A stretch of 41,938 bases of DNA from Chromera velia (lineage: Eukaryota > Sar > Chromeraceae), in contig JAHBMJ010000544.1 of NCBI GenBank assembly GCA_018398765.1, positions 2,980 to 44,917 on the forward strand, given 5' to 3'. Position 1 is the stretch's first letter, and each line of letters opens with the position of its first letter. Of the stretch, positions 33,125-41,938 are shown one piece after another. The position numbers were made by a program, and so were the translations under genes. Below the pieces are notes generated by a model that ran no database searches, was not told where the DNA came from, and saw nothing but the letters and a program-made list of their open reading frames with translations.

Positions 33125-34606
33125 TCAGAAAAAATGCTGATGAACCAGGAAAAGGAAGTGAGACCGAATCTCTTTCAAGCTGACCAGGAGAAGACTGTAG
33201 GGCAACATGAAGGCGCGATCTGCAGGGTGTCTTAACACAGCCCACTTGAAAAGGGACGCTAGGAAAATCAAGAAACTACCCACCAGGTGGATGACCCCTA
33301 GGAGTATGACCATCACTCCTGAAATAGTGTTTCCCACAAGATACAGAGCGTAATCGATTATGCCGAGCTAAAGAAGATTTAGCGAAGAGTTCAGCTCAAA
33401 GTTGGAGTTTTCCTGTCGGCGGCCTGTGAGAGAAAGAAACGATGAGATGGTGCTGTTTGTCTGTCCTGTATGCTTTTCTGCAGCTGCAAAAGCCGCCTCT
33501 GTGTTCGCCTCTACCATCTCCAAGCTCATATCCATCCCCCCGACATCGATCACGGCAACTCCGTTTTTCTGGATCTCTTCGGTGCTCGGGACTTTCTCGG
33601 TCACTGCGCTCTCTGCCTTTTCGGCCAATTTCAACATCTGAACCCCTGCCTTTCTGACTTGCTCTTCGGTGAGCTTACGCTCTTTACCTTTCTCCCCCGA
33701 TTTAGCACTCTCTTCAAAGACCAGCATAGTCAGTTTTTTTATCATCGACCCGAACGCACTCTTTGCTGCACTTTTCTATGCCTCGGGGTCCGAGTCGGGC
33801 CCCCTAACGCCCCTTTCTCCCTGTTTTGGGGTAGAGATCTCCAGCTCTTTCTCGAACATGTGGGCTAGGCCCTTATTCACAACGGAGGCGTCTTCTCTGC
33901 TGAGACCAAAGAGGCACTGTTCCTTCAGACTGTCAAAAAAGATAGCCCCGGGGTCGGCAGCCTGCTTACAGAGATTTCGGATTTTTGTGGTGAATCTCTG
34001 AAGCTGTGGGGATTTGCCAAGGGCCTCTGGAAGGCCCATACAGGAGGGGAAGGTGTCAAGTGTGCAGTCGTTTAGATCGAAAGGAAGTGCATGGGTTGGG
34101 TCCTCTGGGTTGGACTGGAAGAAGGTGAAGACTGCCTCCTTGATCAGGGACATCTGAGTGGAAACTTTGCTGCCTTCCTTTGTTCTCCTGTATTTGAGAA
34201 ACCAGAAGAAATACTGCACCAGAGACTCAGCTGCAGCTTGCTTCACATGCTCATGGTCGCGGAAAGGGACCAAGGAGCCATCCCCCCAGACCTTGTGGCC
34301 AAGTGCCGTGTACTTTCCTTTTTTGCTCTAAGACAAGCAACAATCTGGATTGTAATGGCAGAAATGAGCTGTGGTGAATGTAGTGAAGACGTGCTTTGTG
34401 TTCCCCTCTGCATGCTTTAAGTTGCCGTTTGCAACATCGACCGCAAACCATGCCTTCTTGCTACACGTCATTCCTTTTGATGGCTCCTATACTGTTGGTG
34501 GCAGTCCGAGCGACGATTGTTTGATCCTTTTAGAAATGGTTTTGAGCTTCGTTCCCGCTACAAAAGAGGTGAACGTAAAGATGAGGAGAAGAACCAGCCG
34601 TCTCAT
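33125..34606 (-). CDS. Unknown secreted/membrane protein, one frame with four in-frame TAG codons
   Basis: One frame of 494 codons from ATG 34606 to TGA 33125-33127 contains no TAA or other TGA but four TAGs, at 34487-34489 (codon 40), 34328-34330 (93), 33776-33778 (277) and 33368-33370 (413). All segments look protein-like: a signal peptide (MRRLVLLLIFTFTSFVAG), a Cys-containing region (NGNLKHAEGNTKHVFTTFTT), a long central part (SLVQYFFWFLKYRRTKEG, LFGLSREDASVVNKGLAHMF), a Lys/Glu-rich helix, and a C-terminal membrane segment (SGVMVILLGVIHLVG). I recognise no family. It could be a young pseudogene, a gene needing TAG readthrough or recoding, or one with small unrecognised introns. A TATA-like box and a CCAAT-like motif lie upstream. 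Confidence 0.6.
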
Positions 34607-34780
34607 GTCGTGCCTAGGAGCTGTGAGTCAAGAGGGAGACGGCAAGTTAGCTCGCCTCAGTTCAATTGACGATTTGATCGACGATTTAGACCTCTGAAAT
34701 CTGGTCAAAGTACCGAAGGTGGCATCTCACAAAAGCGCAATGAAGACAATCAAGACTCGATCAGGAGGATGAAAAAAACT

Positions 34781-34895
34781 CATATATAGCAAAAAAAAAC
34801 CCGCCAATCATGGCAGCTAGCATGCATGCATGTATTTGAAAAAAATAAATCTGCTATTAAAACAAGTTTATTCGCGCGCATTCGCGCGCGAAGGC
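34781..34895 (-). promoter_or_regulatory. Candidate promoter of the four-TAG gene
   Basis: Read on the minus strand: alternating CG (34873-34890), T-rich DNA, GCATGCATGC (near 34820-34832), TGATTGGCGGG (CCAAT/E2F-like, near 34801-34811), a T-run, and CTATATATG (near 34781-34789), about 175-285 bp before the ATG. Motif functions are inferred. Confidence 0.35.
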
Positions 34896-35236
34896 AAGAA
34901 AGCAAGTGTGAGAATTGAGTTTGGGCGTCCTCGGAGGGCAGCTAGCTCCAGTAAATCCTGGGCCCTGAGAAATATATGGAAAATTCACATAAAAATTCTG
35001 TGAGCACGTAATTTTCAAGTATTGCTATATACCGCTACCTGAGTGAAGACTCAATAAGGCACTCACTTGAAGGTGGGTGTGCCTCGATCTGTACTACTAG
35101 TAAGATTTTTAGTCATACTGATAAAAGTTATAAACTATTATACACATAGTATATACATAAGTTGAACTACATTAAAGTTATACACAGCTCTTTTTAGGTA
35201 TTTTTAGGCATGCATGTACATTAAAATGTGTATAAA

Positions 35237-35252
35237 TATGTTTGTGTGTGTA

Positions 35253-35288
<36 letters not shown>

Positions 35289-35336
35289 TCTGTGTATGTA
35301 AGTCTGTGTGATTGTGTGTGAGAGAGTCCGTATGTG

Positions 35337-35379
<43 letters not shown>

Positions 35380-35464
35380 CTGTGTGTGTGTGTGGGTGGG
35401 TGGGTGGGTGCGTATGCGTGTGCGTGTGTGTGTGTATGTGTATGTGTGTGTGTGTGTGTGTGCA

Positions 35465-35535
<71 letters not shown>

Positions 35536-35542
35536 CTGTGTG
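35237..35542. repeat. (GT)n / (CT)n / (GA)n microsatellite cluster
   Basis: Runs of GT, GAGA (about 35270-35289), CT (35338-35374) and then about 160 bp of mostly GT with GGGT and GC interruptions. Confidence 0.95.
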
Positions 35543-36146
35543 TATGCCGCGCCGATGGTTAAGTTAATTCGAACCCTTTCTGATTCTTTTATGCATACAT
35601 GGTAGATGCACTTGTTAATCCCCGATGTGGGTTTCTTTTCATCGTTATGCAGAGTGCTGCCAAAGTCAAAGTTTTTCTCCTCCGATACCTGACACGTACG
35701 CCAGCTGCTTCTGCTACATACTTGCATGTCCTTAGACAATCCACTTGACGAACGAACAAGCCAGTGGAGGACGGCGTGTGAGCTGGACAAGGCACGAAAA
35801 ATTCTCATTCTGAGTTTTTTAAGCCCAGCATTTTTCCCTCTGACGCTCATTCCCCCTGTTTCCCCTTCCTTCTCCTCTTTTTTCCACTTTCTGGATCTGT
35901 TACTGTGTCGATCTTCTTCAGTCTTCCGTCTCATCTGCCCTTCTGCCCCAAAAGGACTGACTGCATGGACGGGAACCGGGAACGGGGAGGGAAGGCTTAG
36001 CTTGGACCATCAAGATGGGAGGCAGCTAGACGAAAGGAAAGGAAAGGATGGGGAAGGAAAAGCAAGTTTAGTTGATCGAGTTGTCTGGTTTGGCTTCTCC
36101 GACCTCCTCCCTCCTCTGTCTGCCCACACTGGACGATCGATCGAGT

Positions 36147-36475
36147 TTATGATACTACGTCAGCGCAAAGCTTGATGTCTGTGACTGTGTCTCTCGGGAT
36201 GAGTTCAAGTCGTTGCCTGACTGCAGGCATTAAAGCGTAGAGTTTCTCCCTCTCCTCGGCCGGTCTATCCTTCAGCATTTGAATCCTTCCCTGCAGTGAG
36301 GCAGGCAGTCAGGCAGACAGATGAAGAGGTAGGAAAGCACAGAAAGGAACATGAATTGTTAAAGGAAAGAGCGAAGGGGGATCTCTTTTTAGGGAGGTGA
36401 AGAGTGCATGTGTCTTCCTTCCGTCCTTCCTTCCTTCCTTCCTTCCTTCCTTCCTTCTTCCCCTCCGTCTTCCCT

Positions 36476-36519
<44 letters not shown>

Positions 36520-39500
36520 GCTCTTTCTTGTCTTCTTTCTTTCTTTCTTTCTTTCTTTCCTTCGTTCTGGTTTGTTTTTCTCAATTACTTTAGCAAGCCA
36601 GGCAGTGAGGCAGTGAGATACGATATTAATGATTGACCGAGTGAATGAATGAGCGGTGTGTGAATGACTCAGCGAGTCGCTCAGATGCTATGGGCTATCT
36701 TGGCGTCCTCTCGTTTTGCGTTGCGTGCTTCTGATACTGCTCACGTCTTTCTCTTCTTGTCTGACAGCACCCCAGGAATTTAGGATACAAATGACCGCCA
36801 TGCAGCATCCCATGCAAGGACTTACGGGGCGAAACACCTCCTCAAAAAGGGGTCTGAAGGGGCTTTTGCACTTTTCGTTCGCCAGCAGATCTTTTGCCAG
36901 GTCCTTCCACTTTTTGACAACATTCTCAGTAGTCTTCAGTTGCGCTTTCTTCTTTCGTTCCTCCTCGGCTTTCTGTTTGTCCTCTTCAGTTGGGGCGGTC
37001 GGGCTTTGTTCTTGATGGTGAAGTTCGAGGAAGGCCGACGCAACCATGCCGTCTATCTCTGTCTTTTCTGATGCTTTTAAGCTTTTGACGTCTTCAGGCA
37101 GGCCATCAAACCAGGTGGAATAGAGTGTCTTCAAGGCACCCAAAGCGGTTTGCTTGGCTGCATCATCGGGTGCATCCTCGACCGCTTTCTGTGCAGCCTC
37201 GAGACCTGTTAGAGGTGGACACGGGGCCTCTGTGCTGCTGCCTGCAGGCGCTGGTGTCTCGGTGGCTTTGGGTGTAACCGCTTCTGCTCCTGCGTCTTTG
37301 TCTACGGGATCCGTCGGAGTGTTGTCTGCCTCTCCTTCTACTGCAGGAGTATTCCCCCCGTCTTTTTTTTTTGCTTCAGAATTCTCTTTGAGCTGCATGA
37401 ATGCACCGCCTGAGTCTGCTGATGAGGCTACTCTTCTTGCCTTCTCAGCTCTCACATCGGGGCCAACGGGGGTGTCCTCCTCGAAAAAGTCGCGGAACAT
37501 GGAGTGCAGCTGCAATGAAGCAAAAAAGTGAACGGAAGGAAACCAAGCGTGATCACGCAGCATGGAGGGATTTCAATCGATCAGATGAAAAACATTTCAG
37601 GGTTCTTGTCGCAGTTCAGGTCTTTCTTCTTTTTTCTCGCATTCATTCATTCATTCATTCATTCATTCATTCATTCCTTCATTCCTTCATTCCTTCATTC
37701 ATTCCTTCATTCCTTCATTCCTTCATTCCTTCATTCCTTCATTCATTCATTCATTCATTCATTACTTTCTTTGCACAAGAAAAAAAAGGCATCATGCAAC
37801 CTCAAGGTGGGCCGGGCCACCTTGGAAAGAGGCTCACATGTAGAAAAGAAGAACAAAGAAGGATTGACTGGAGAGAACAACGCTCACAAAAGAAAGCTAG
37901 GCGGTTCGAATTCCCACCATATATGAAAAAAAATAATCTTCCGGGTCTTTTTCTGTTTGTAACCGTGCACGTCGATTTTCTCCACTCAAATGCAAGCTGT
38001 CACGGATGCAAATGCAAACTCTGAAGGACCACATTTTTCTTTTCATTCTCTTGTCCAAAGGCTTGTTGGTTTTTTCTCCTTGCAGGCCCAAAGGTACGTC
38101 AAGAAAAGAAAAATCACTCTGCATGCGCACAATCGATCACAGCACCCATGCAGGCGTCTGGTGTGATGCCAATGAGATTAATGCCAGACGCATACGAAGA
38201 GGCCGGAATTAAATGAAAGAGACGGTGAGGAAGACAAAGAGAAAAAAAACAAGAAAAAAAGGAAAGCGAGAAACGAGAAAGACATGCAGAAAGAAACGGA
38301 GTGACACCAAGGTTGTCTAGCTGCCAGCAACCATCCCTCTCACCTTGTTGTCATCGATTGTTCTGCTGTCGGGAAATGCCCCTTCTCCTGAATAGTAAAT
38401 CTGCACAAGTATTTGCACACAAACACATACAGATACACACACTCACACTATCACACTATCACAATCTCACACTCACACTCGCACAATGTATCCATCCATA
38501 CACGCGTGTGCAAACATAGACAAAAGCGGGTTCATTCATTCTACACGCGGGGTTATGCAGTCTCTCTCTCAATGCACTTTTTTGTCTTCCTCCTCATGGT
38601 GTCATGTCACAAAGAAGAAAGGGGACTCGAAAGACGCCCGAAAACTGTATCAATTTCTTTTTATAGACCCAGGGGAAAACTTGCACAGAATCCCCAAAAC
38701 AGCATACCGCCTCCCTTTGTTTGGATCGTTCGAAGTGCATCTGAATGACCAGAAAGAAATACAATTCCCTTTCCTTCCAACATGAGGACTCAAGCAAAAG
38801 GGGAAAGGGGCACTTGCACACACGCACATACGTGCAAAGATCGAACAACAGCGCGTGCTCTCTTAAATGCACCTGCTGCATGAATTTTCTCTCACACAGC
38901 CATTCTGGACTGGATCATTCTGGCCAGATTTCCACGGAAGAGGTGAAACACGATTGGTTTCCGTCTTTTGTGGTTTATCCCCACTTCTGATCAAAATGCA
39001 GAAATGGAAAAATACAGGGAAGTCACTTTTGACTGACTGACTGACTGACTGACTGACTGACTGACCTTTTCAGGGAGTTCATGAGGTTTACTGGGGTCCT
39101 GGTTGGACTCTTTCATGACGAATGCCGAGAAGAGGAGGGACTCGAGCATGCTCATCCCTTCCGACGCTTTCTGGGAACTCTGTTGGCCTCTATGGTCCAG
39201 TTGAAGGTTTCCTAAGATCAGGGTCAACTTCACCTTCCGATCTCCTTCCCGAGCCTTTTGCAGAGCATTCTGCAAACACGGAGTGGACAGTGGGAATATT
39301 GAACGTCAAGAAGAAAGACCAGGCCGAAAGCAAGCATACTCAGTTTTCCGGACTGACAGGCCGGAGAGCTGATTGAAAGAAACACGGATGGATGCTTCCA
39401 CACTCAAATGGACATGCACACGGGCAGGCTACGGCTTCACTCAGCAACTTAGGCGCAAAGGGATAGCGAGACCCGTGTTATTTGAACATAAAACTACCAG

Positions 39501-40966
39501 ACCGGGTGCATAATGGATGTTGTTTTCTGTCCTCGGCTAGGTCCTCGGACACAAAAAGATAGACAGATCCGGCACGCAGCCTGCAGGGCACATAGTCAGT
39601 TCGCTGAAGCGACAAAGACAACAACAACGCCACTCTTACAAAAAGAAAGCAACCCGACCCAACCCAACTGAACCCACAGCACCGCCCCAAAACACATACA
39701 GGAATGCACCGACCTGGACCCCGTTGACGTTGTTACAGAAGTCCCCGATGTTCGCGTCAGAAATGAAGTAGATCAGGTTCGCAGTTTTGTCTTCCTTCTG
39801 AATGATCTGGAAGGCCTTCTTGTTCTCGGGAGAAGGAAACTCGACCTACATTTATGTAGCCGTATATTAATATGTTTTTTTTTGTGCCGTCCATCCTCCA
39901 TTGATCCTTTGTCATTCTTTCATCCACTTGATCGATCATGCACTCTCTAATCATTCATTTATTTGGGCATTCAAAGTATGACGCCCAACTACAAAGTCAT
40001 ACACAGAGGAGGAAAGCAAGAGTTCTGTGCACACATTCGTCAGCCATTCACCGACCCCTTCGCACAAAAACATGAACACACACACACACACACACACTCA
40101 GGCATGCACGCACAAAAAGAGGGGGGGGAAAGGGGGCGGCGGGAATGATAAGCAGAGACACACAAGCACTCTCTCTCTTCCTCTCTGCAGTTTTAATTCT
40201 CTGCCGTTCAAGGCGAGCATATCATTAAGTAGCGAGAAGAGGGGAGGGGGGTAAGAAAAAGGGGCTTGTCTTTTCTGGTTCTGAATGAGTAAGTGAGTGA
40301 GTGAGTGAGTGAGTGAGTGAGTCAGTGACTGAGTGCCTGACTGACTGACGTCCACCTCCAAAGGCTTCAGGCTACTGTCGAACGCAGATGCCTCCACGAG
40401 GTGAAGAGGGGCTCCCGCCTTGCGGAACTCTAAGTCCTTCTTCTCTTCTTCCTTTTCTGGATCTGGCTTGTCGCTCGACTGCATGTATGCATACTCACGC
40501 ATTCATCGTGTTGCAGATCGAGTTTTTCTTGATGCTTGTTTTTCAAAGCCAGGGACATTTGAAGCTTAGCGGGGGAGATAAAGGACAAAAGAATCAGGCT
40601 TGAAAATAACAGAAAAATTCGTAAATGATTCGTCTTTTTCCAGCTCTTTCCTTCTACGCGTAAAATTCGATCTCTCTCTTTTTCGTCTGGCCCTGTGCAC
40701 CTCACGATCCCCAATCCAATCAATGCAGCAGGCAGGTAGGCAGACAGGCAGGCAGGCACATGCAGATGAACGTAAGCAGACAAAGAAACAGACAGACCGA
40801 CAGAGAGAAAGAAGAGGTACCAACAAGGCTGGGTTCAAACCAGAAATCTCGCTTTCATTTCCATCGGTCCTTTAGTCCCCGAGCTAATCGCCAGTCCAAT
40901 ACTGCTTCTGAGGCTTTTTGTGTCAGCTCCACTCCAGCATCTAACTAACCTCTCCATGCACAGAGA

Positions 40967-41041
<75 letters not shown>

Positions 41042-41816
41042 ATTAAGGCCTCGTCCACGAATGAAAGAGAATTGAGGAAGGCTCACCTCGACGTCCGTCA
41101 CTTTTTTGTCATACTTCTCGTCTGTGGCTGTCTTTGCATCGTTGAGCAGCTTGAGGTTCTCAGCCGAGGCAAGCTTCATTTTGATCCATGGAGTGGGGGG
41201 GAGATAGAGGGGAGCTGTAGAGGAGGGGATGTAGTTTTTGACCCATGGGACCAGGCCTCTTTCGATTTTCTCCTGGTCTATTTTGACATCCTCTGTATTC
41301 ATGATCACGATCGTTCATGATCACGATCGGAGGGGGACTCTCTGCAACTTTCCTCAGGACCAGGTCAGCGTCGTTTCGGAGGTTCAGGATTTGTATGGCA
41401 CTGTGGAATTCCTGCGATGTCACCTGCATGCATGGACACTCACCGATGGAGAAGATGGACGTGCAGAGATATTGATACAAAAGCAGCAACCGAAATGGCA
41501 CTTTCAAAAAGTCTTCCAAAAACTCCACGAAAAGCTGAAGAGACTTCAAACAGATTGTGGTGAGAGGAAACGTACGTCAGTCAAAATGAGAAGACTCGTC
41601 TGACAGTCCATCTGCAGCAAGCAACCGGTGATTGAACCCAACCAGCCAACCAACCGACCAACGAACCCACCTACCTACCTTTCCCTTTTCCCGCATCCTG
41701 AAGGGAGACGGCGGGCGGCTGTTAAGGACTGCAACGGATCTCTCTAGGGCGAGGGTGATGCCGGGGGTTCCTTTTGTCGTCGTCACCATTCTTGCACGAC
41801 ATATTGAATTCTCTCT
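36147..41816 (-). CDS. Unknown multi-exon protein, 5'-partial, with a frame-breaking 16-bp duplication
   Basis: Exons (minus): 41816-41679, 41423-41087, 40564-40499, 40478-40350, 39845-39714, 39269-39066, 38400-38344, 37509-36826, 36290-36147 (TAA). All junctions are phase 0 with GT-AG introns. Exon 41423-41087 is out of frame by a 16-bp tandem duplication (41298-41329); ignoring one copy gives 107 whole codons. The protein is mostly helical and charged: KNYIPSSTAPLYL, KKAFQIIQKEDKTANLIYF, KVKLTLILGNLQL. A long exon is rich in Ala, Pro, Glu and Lys (EEDKQKAEEERKKKAQL) and may be partly disordered or coiled coil. I recognise no family. The exon 40564-40499 implies a 20-nt intron and is the least certain. 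The 5' end lies beyond the window. Confidence 0.62.
36420..36560. repeat. (TTCC)n, (CT)n and (TTTC)n cluster
   Basis: Three adjoining pyrimidine microsatellites in the last intron (36291-36825) of the minus-strand gene. Confidence 0.9.
37637..37763. repeat. (ATTC)n with CTTC variants
   Basis: About 30 tetranucleotide units in the intron 37510-38343 of the minus-strand gene. FIHSFIHS-type ORFs here are artefacts. Confidence 0.95.
39032..39065. repeat. (GACT)n array abutting a 5' splice site
   Basis: About eight units. On the coding (minus) strand the array begins exactly at the donor AAG/GTCAGTCAG (39066/39065) and runs into the intron. Confidence 0.9.
40078..40098. repeat. (CA)n microsatellite
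   Basis: Short CA run in the intron 39846-40349 of the minus-strand gene. Confidence 0.85.
40284..40349. repeat. (GAGT)n then GACT units next to a 5' splice site
   Basis: On the coding strand, CAGT/CACT units start at the donor GAC/GTCAGTCAG (40350/40349) and continue as CACT for about 65 bp. Confidence 0.85.
40962..41035. repeat. (GA)n microsatellite
   Basis: GA run with a few ACAG interruptions in the intron between 41087 and 40564. Confidence 0.9.
41298..41329. repeat. 16-bp perfect tandem duplication in an exon
   Basis: Unit TTCATGATCACGATCG at 41298-41313 and again at 41314-41329. Sixteen is not a multiple of three, so it shifts the frame of the surrounding exon. Confidence 0.95.
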
Positions 41817-41894
41817 CTGCAGGACACAGACACAACAAAACATCAGGTAGATCCATGCATGCCGACAATCAGACAGTCACACAGAGGCAGAAAC

Positions 41895-41938
41895 CCTGGG
41901 AGGGAGGAAAGAGGGAGGGAGGGAGGGAGGGAGGGAGG
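41895..41938. repeat. (GGGA)n run at the window edge
   Basis: GGGA/GGAG units to the end of the window, upstream of the first seen exon of the minus-strand gene. Confidence 0.85.

Larger units (their letters stand above)
34607..36146. other. Intergenic region: candidate promoter and long (GT)n, no gene seen
   Basis: Upstream of the four-TAG gene lie promoter-like blocks (34780-34895). Further right is AT-rich DNA, a (GA)/(CT)/(GT) microsatellite cluster (35237-35542), and ordinary spacer to the 3' end of the next gene. ORFs within the GT repeat are artefacts. Confidence 0.5.

Noticed and set aside
35178-35934. ORFs of Val/Cys or His/Thr repeats
   Set aside because: Translations of the (GT)n/(CA)n microsatellite.

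Overview
This is a eukaryotic nuclear window. It holds multi-exon genes with GT-AG introns, long microsatellites inside introns, a Ty3/gypsy chromodomain retrotransposon and a non-LTR retrotransposon fragment. The mix of (TCTG)n, (GTCA)n and (TTTC)n repeats, 5' splice sites that favour GTCAG, and a possible plastid-type leader on one protein suggest a chromerid alga such as Chromera velia. That assignment is an inference; the sequence alone does not prove it.

Layout, left to right. (1) A six-exon minus-strand gene, 660-6473, encodes a CCDC6-family coiled-coil protein. (2) A divergent six-exon plus-strand gene, 7278-13648, encodes an unusual protein with three RRM-like domains and a C-terminal Mut7-C-type RNase domain with a zinc ribbon. 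Two of its introns are swollen by polypyrimidine microsatellite, one of them with a 6-N assembly gap. (3) An AT-rich spacer is followed by a degenerate Ty3/gypsy chromovirus, 14421-20449, with two 307-bp LTRs and a perfect GATCC target-site duplication. (4) A head-to-head pair follows: PNO1 (minus, 20964-21824) and a small XTBD protein predicted to bind XRN2 (plus, 22207-22656). The family roles of both point to pre-rRNA/RNA processing. (5) About 2.4 kb of compound satellite and AT-rich spacer. (6) A five-exon secreted FAD-linked oxidoreductase (berberine-bridge-enzyme type), 25068-29033, with a GC-AG intron. (7) An AT-rich island, then a 5'-truncated non-LTR retrotransposon (minus, 30829 to about 32587). 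(8) A minus-strand reading frame of 494 codons (34606-33125) for a secreted or membrane protein, interrupted only by four TAG codons and ended by TGA. (9) A 5'-partial minus-strand gene with at least nine exons (41816-36147), broken by a 16-bp tandem duplication and possibly containing a 20-nt intron.

Most notable observations: the four-TAG reading frame; the RRM x3 plus Mut7-C architecture; the 5' splice sites with C at +3, from which (GTCA)n microsatellites appear to grow; Asp-to-Asn changes at catalytic sites of three chromovirus enzymes; and similar CG-rich, T-run and GCAT blocks upstream of two secretory-protein genes. Exon structures come from reading-frame continuity and splice signals read by eye, with no transcript evidence.
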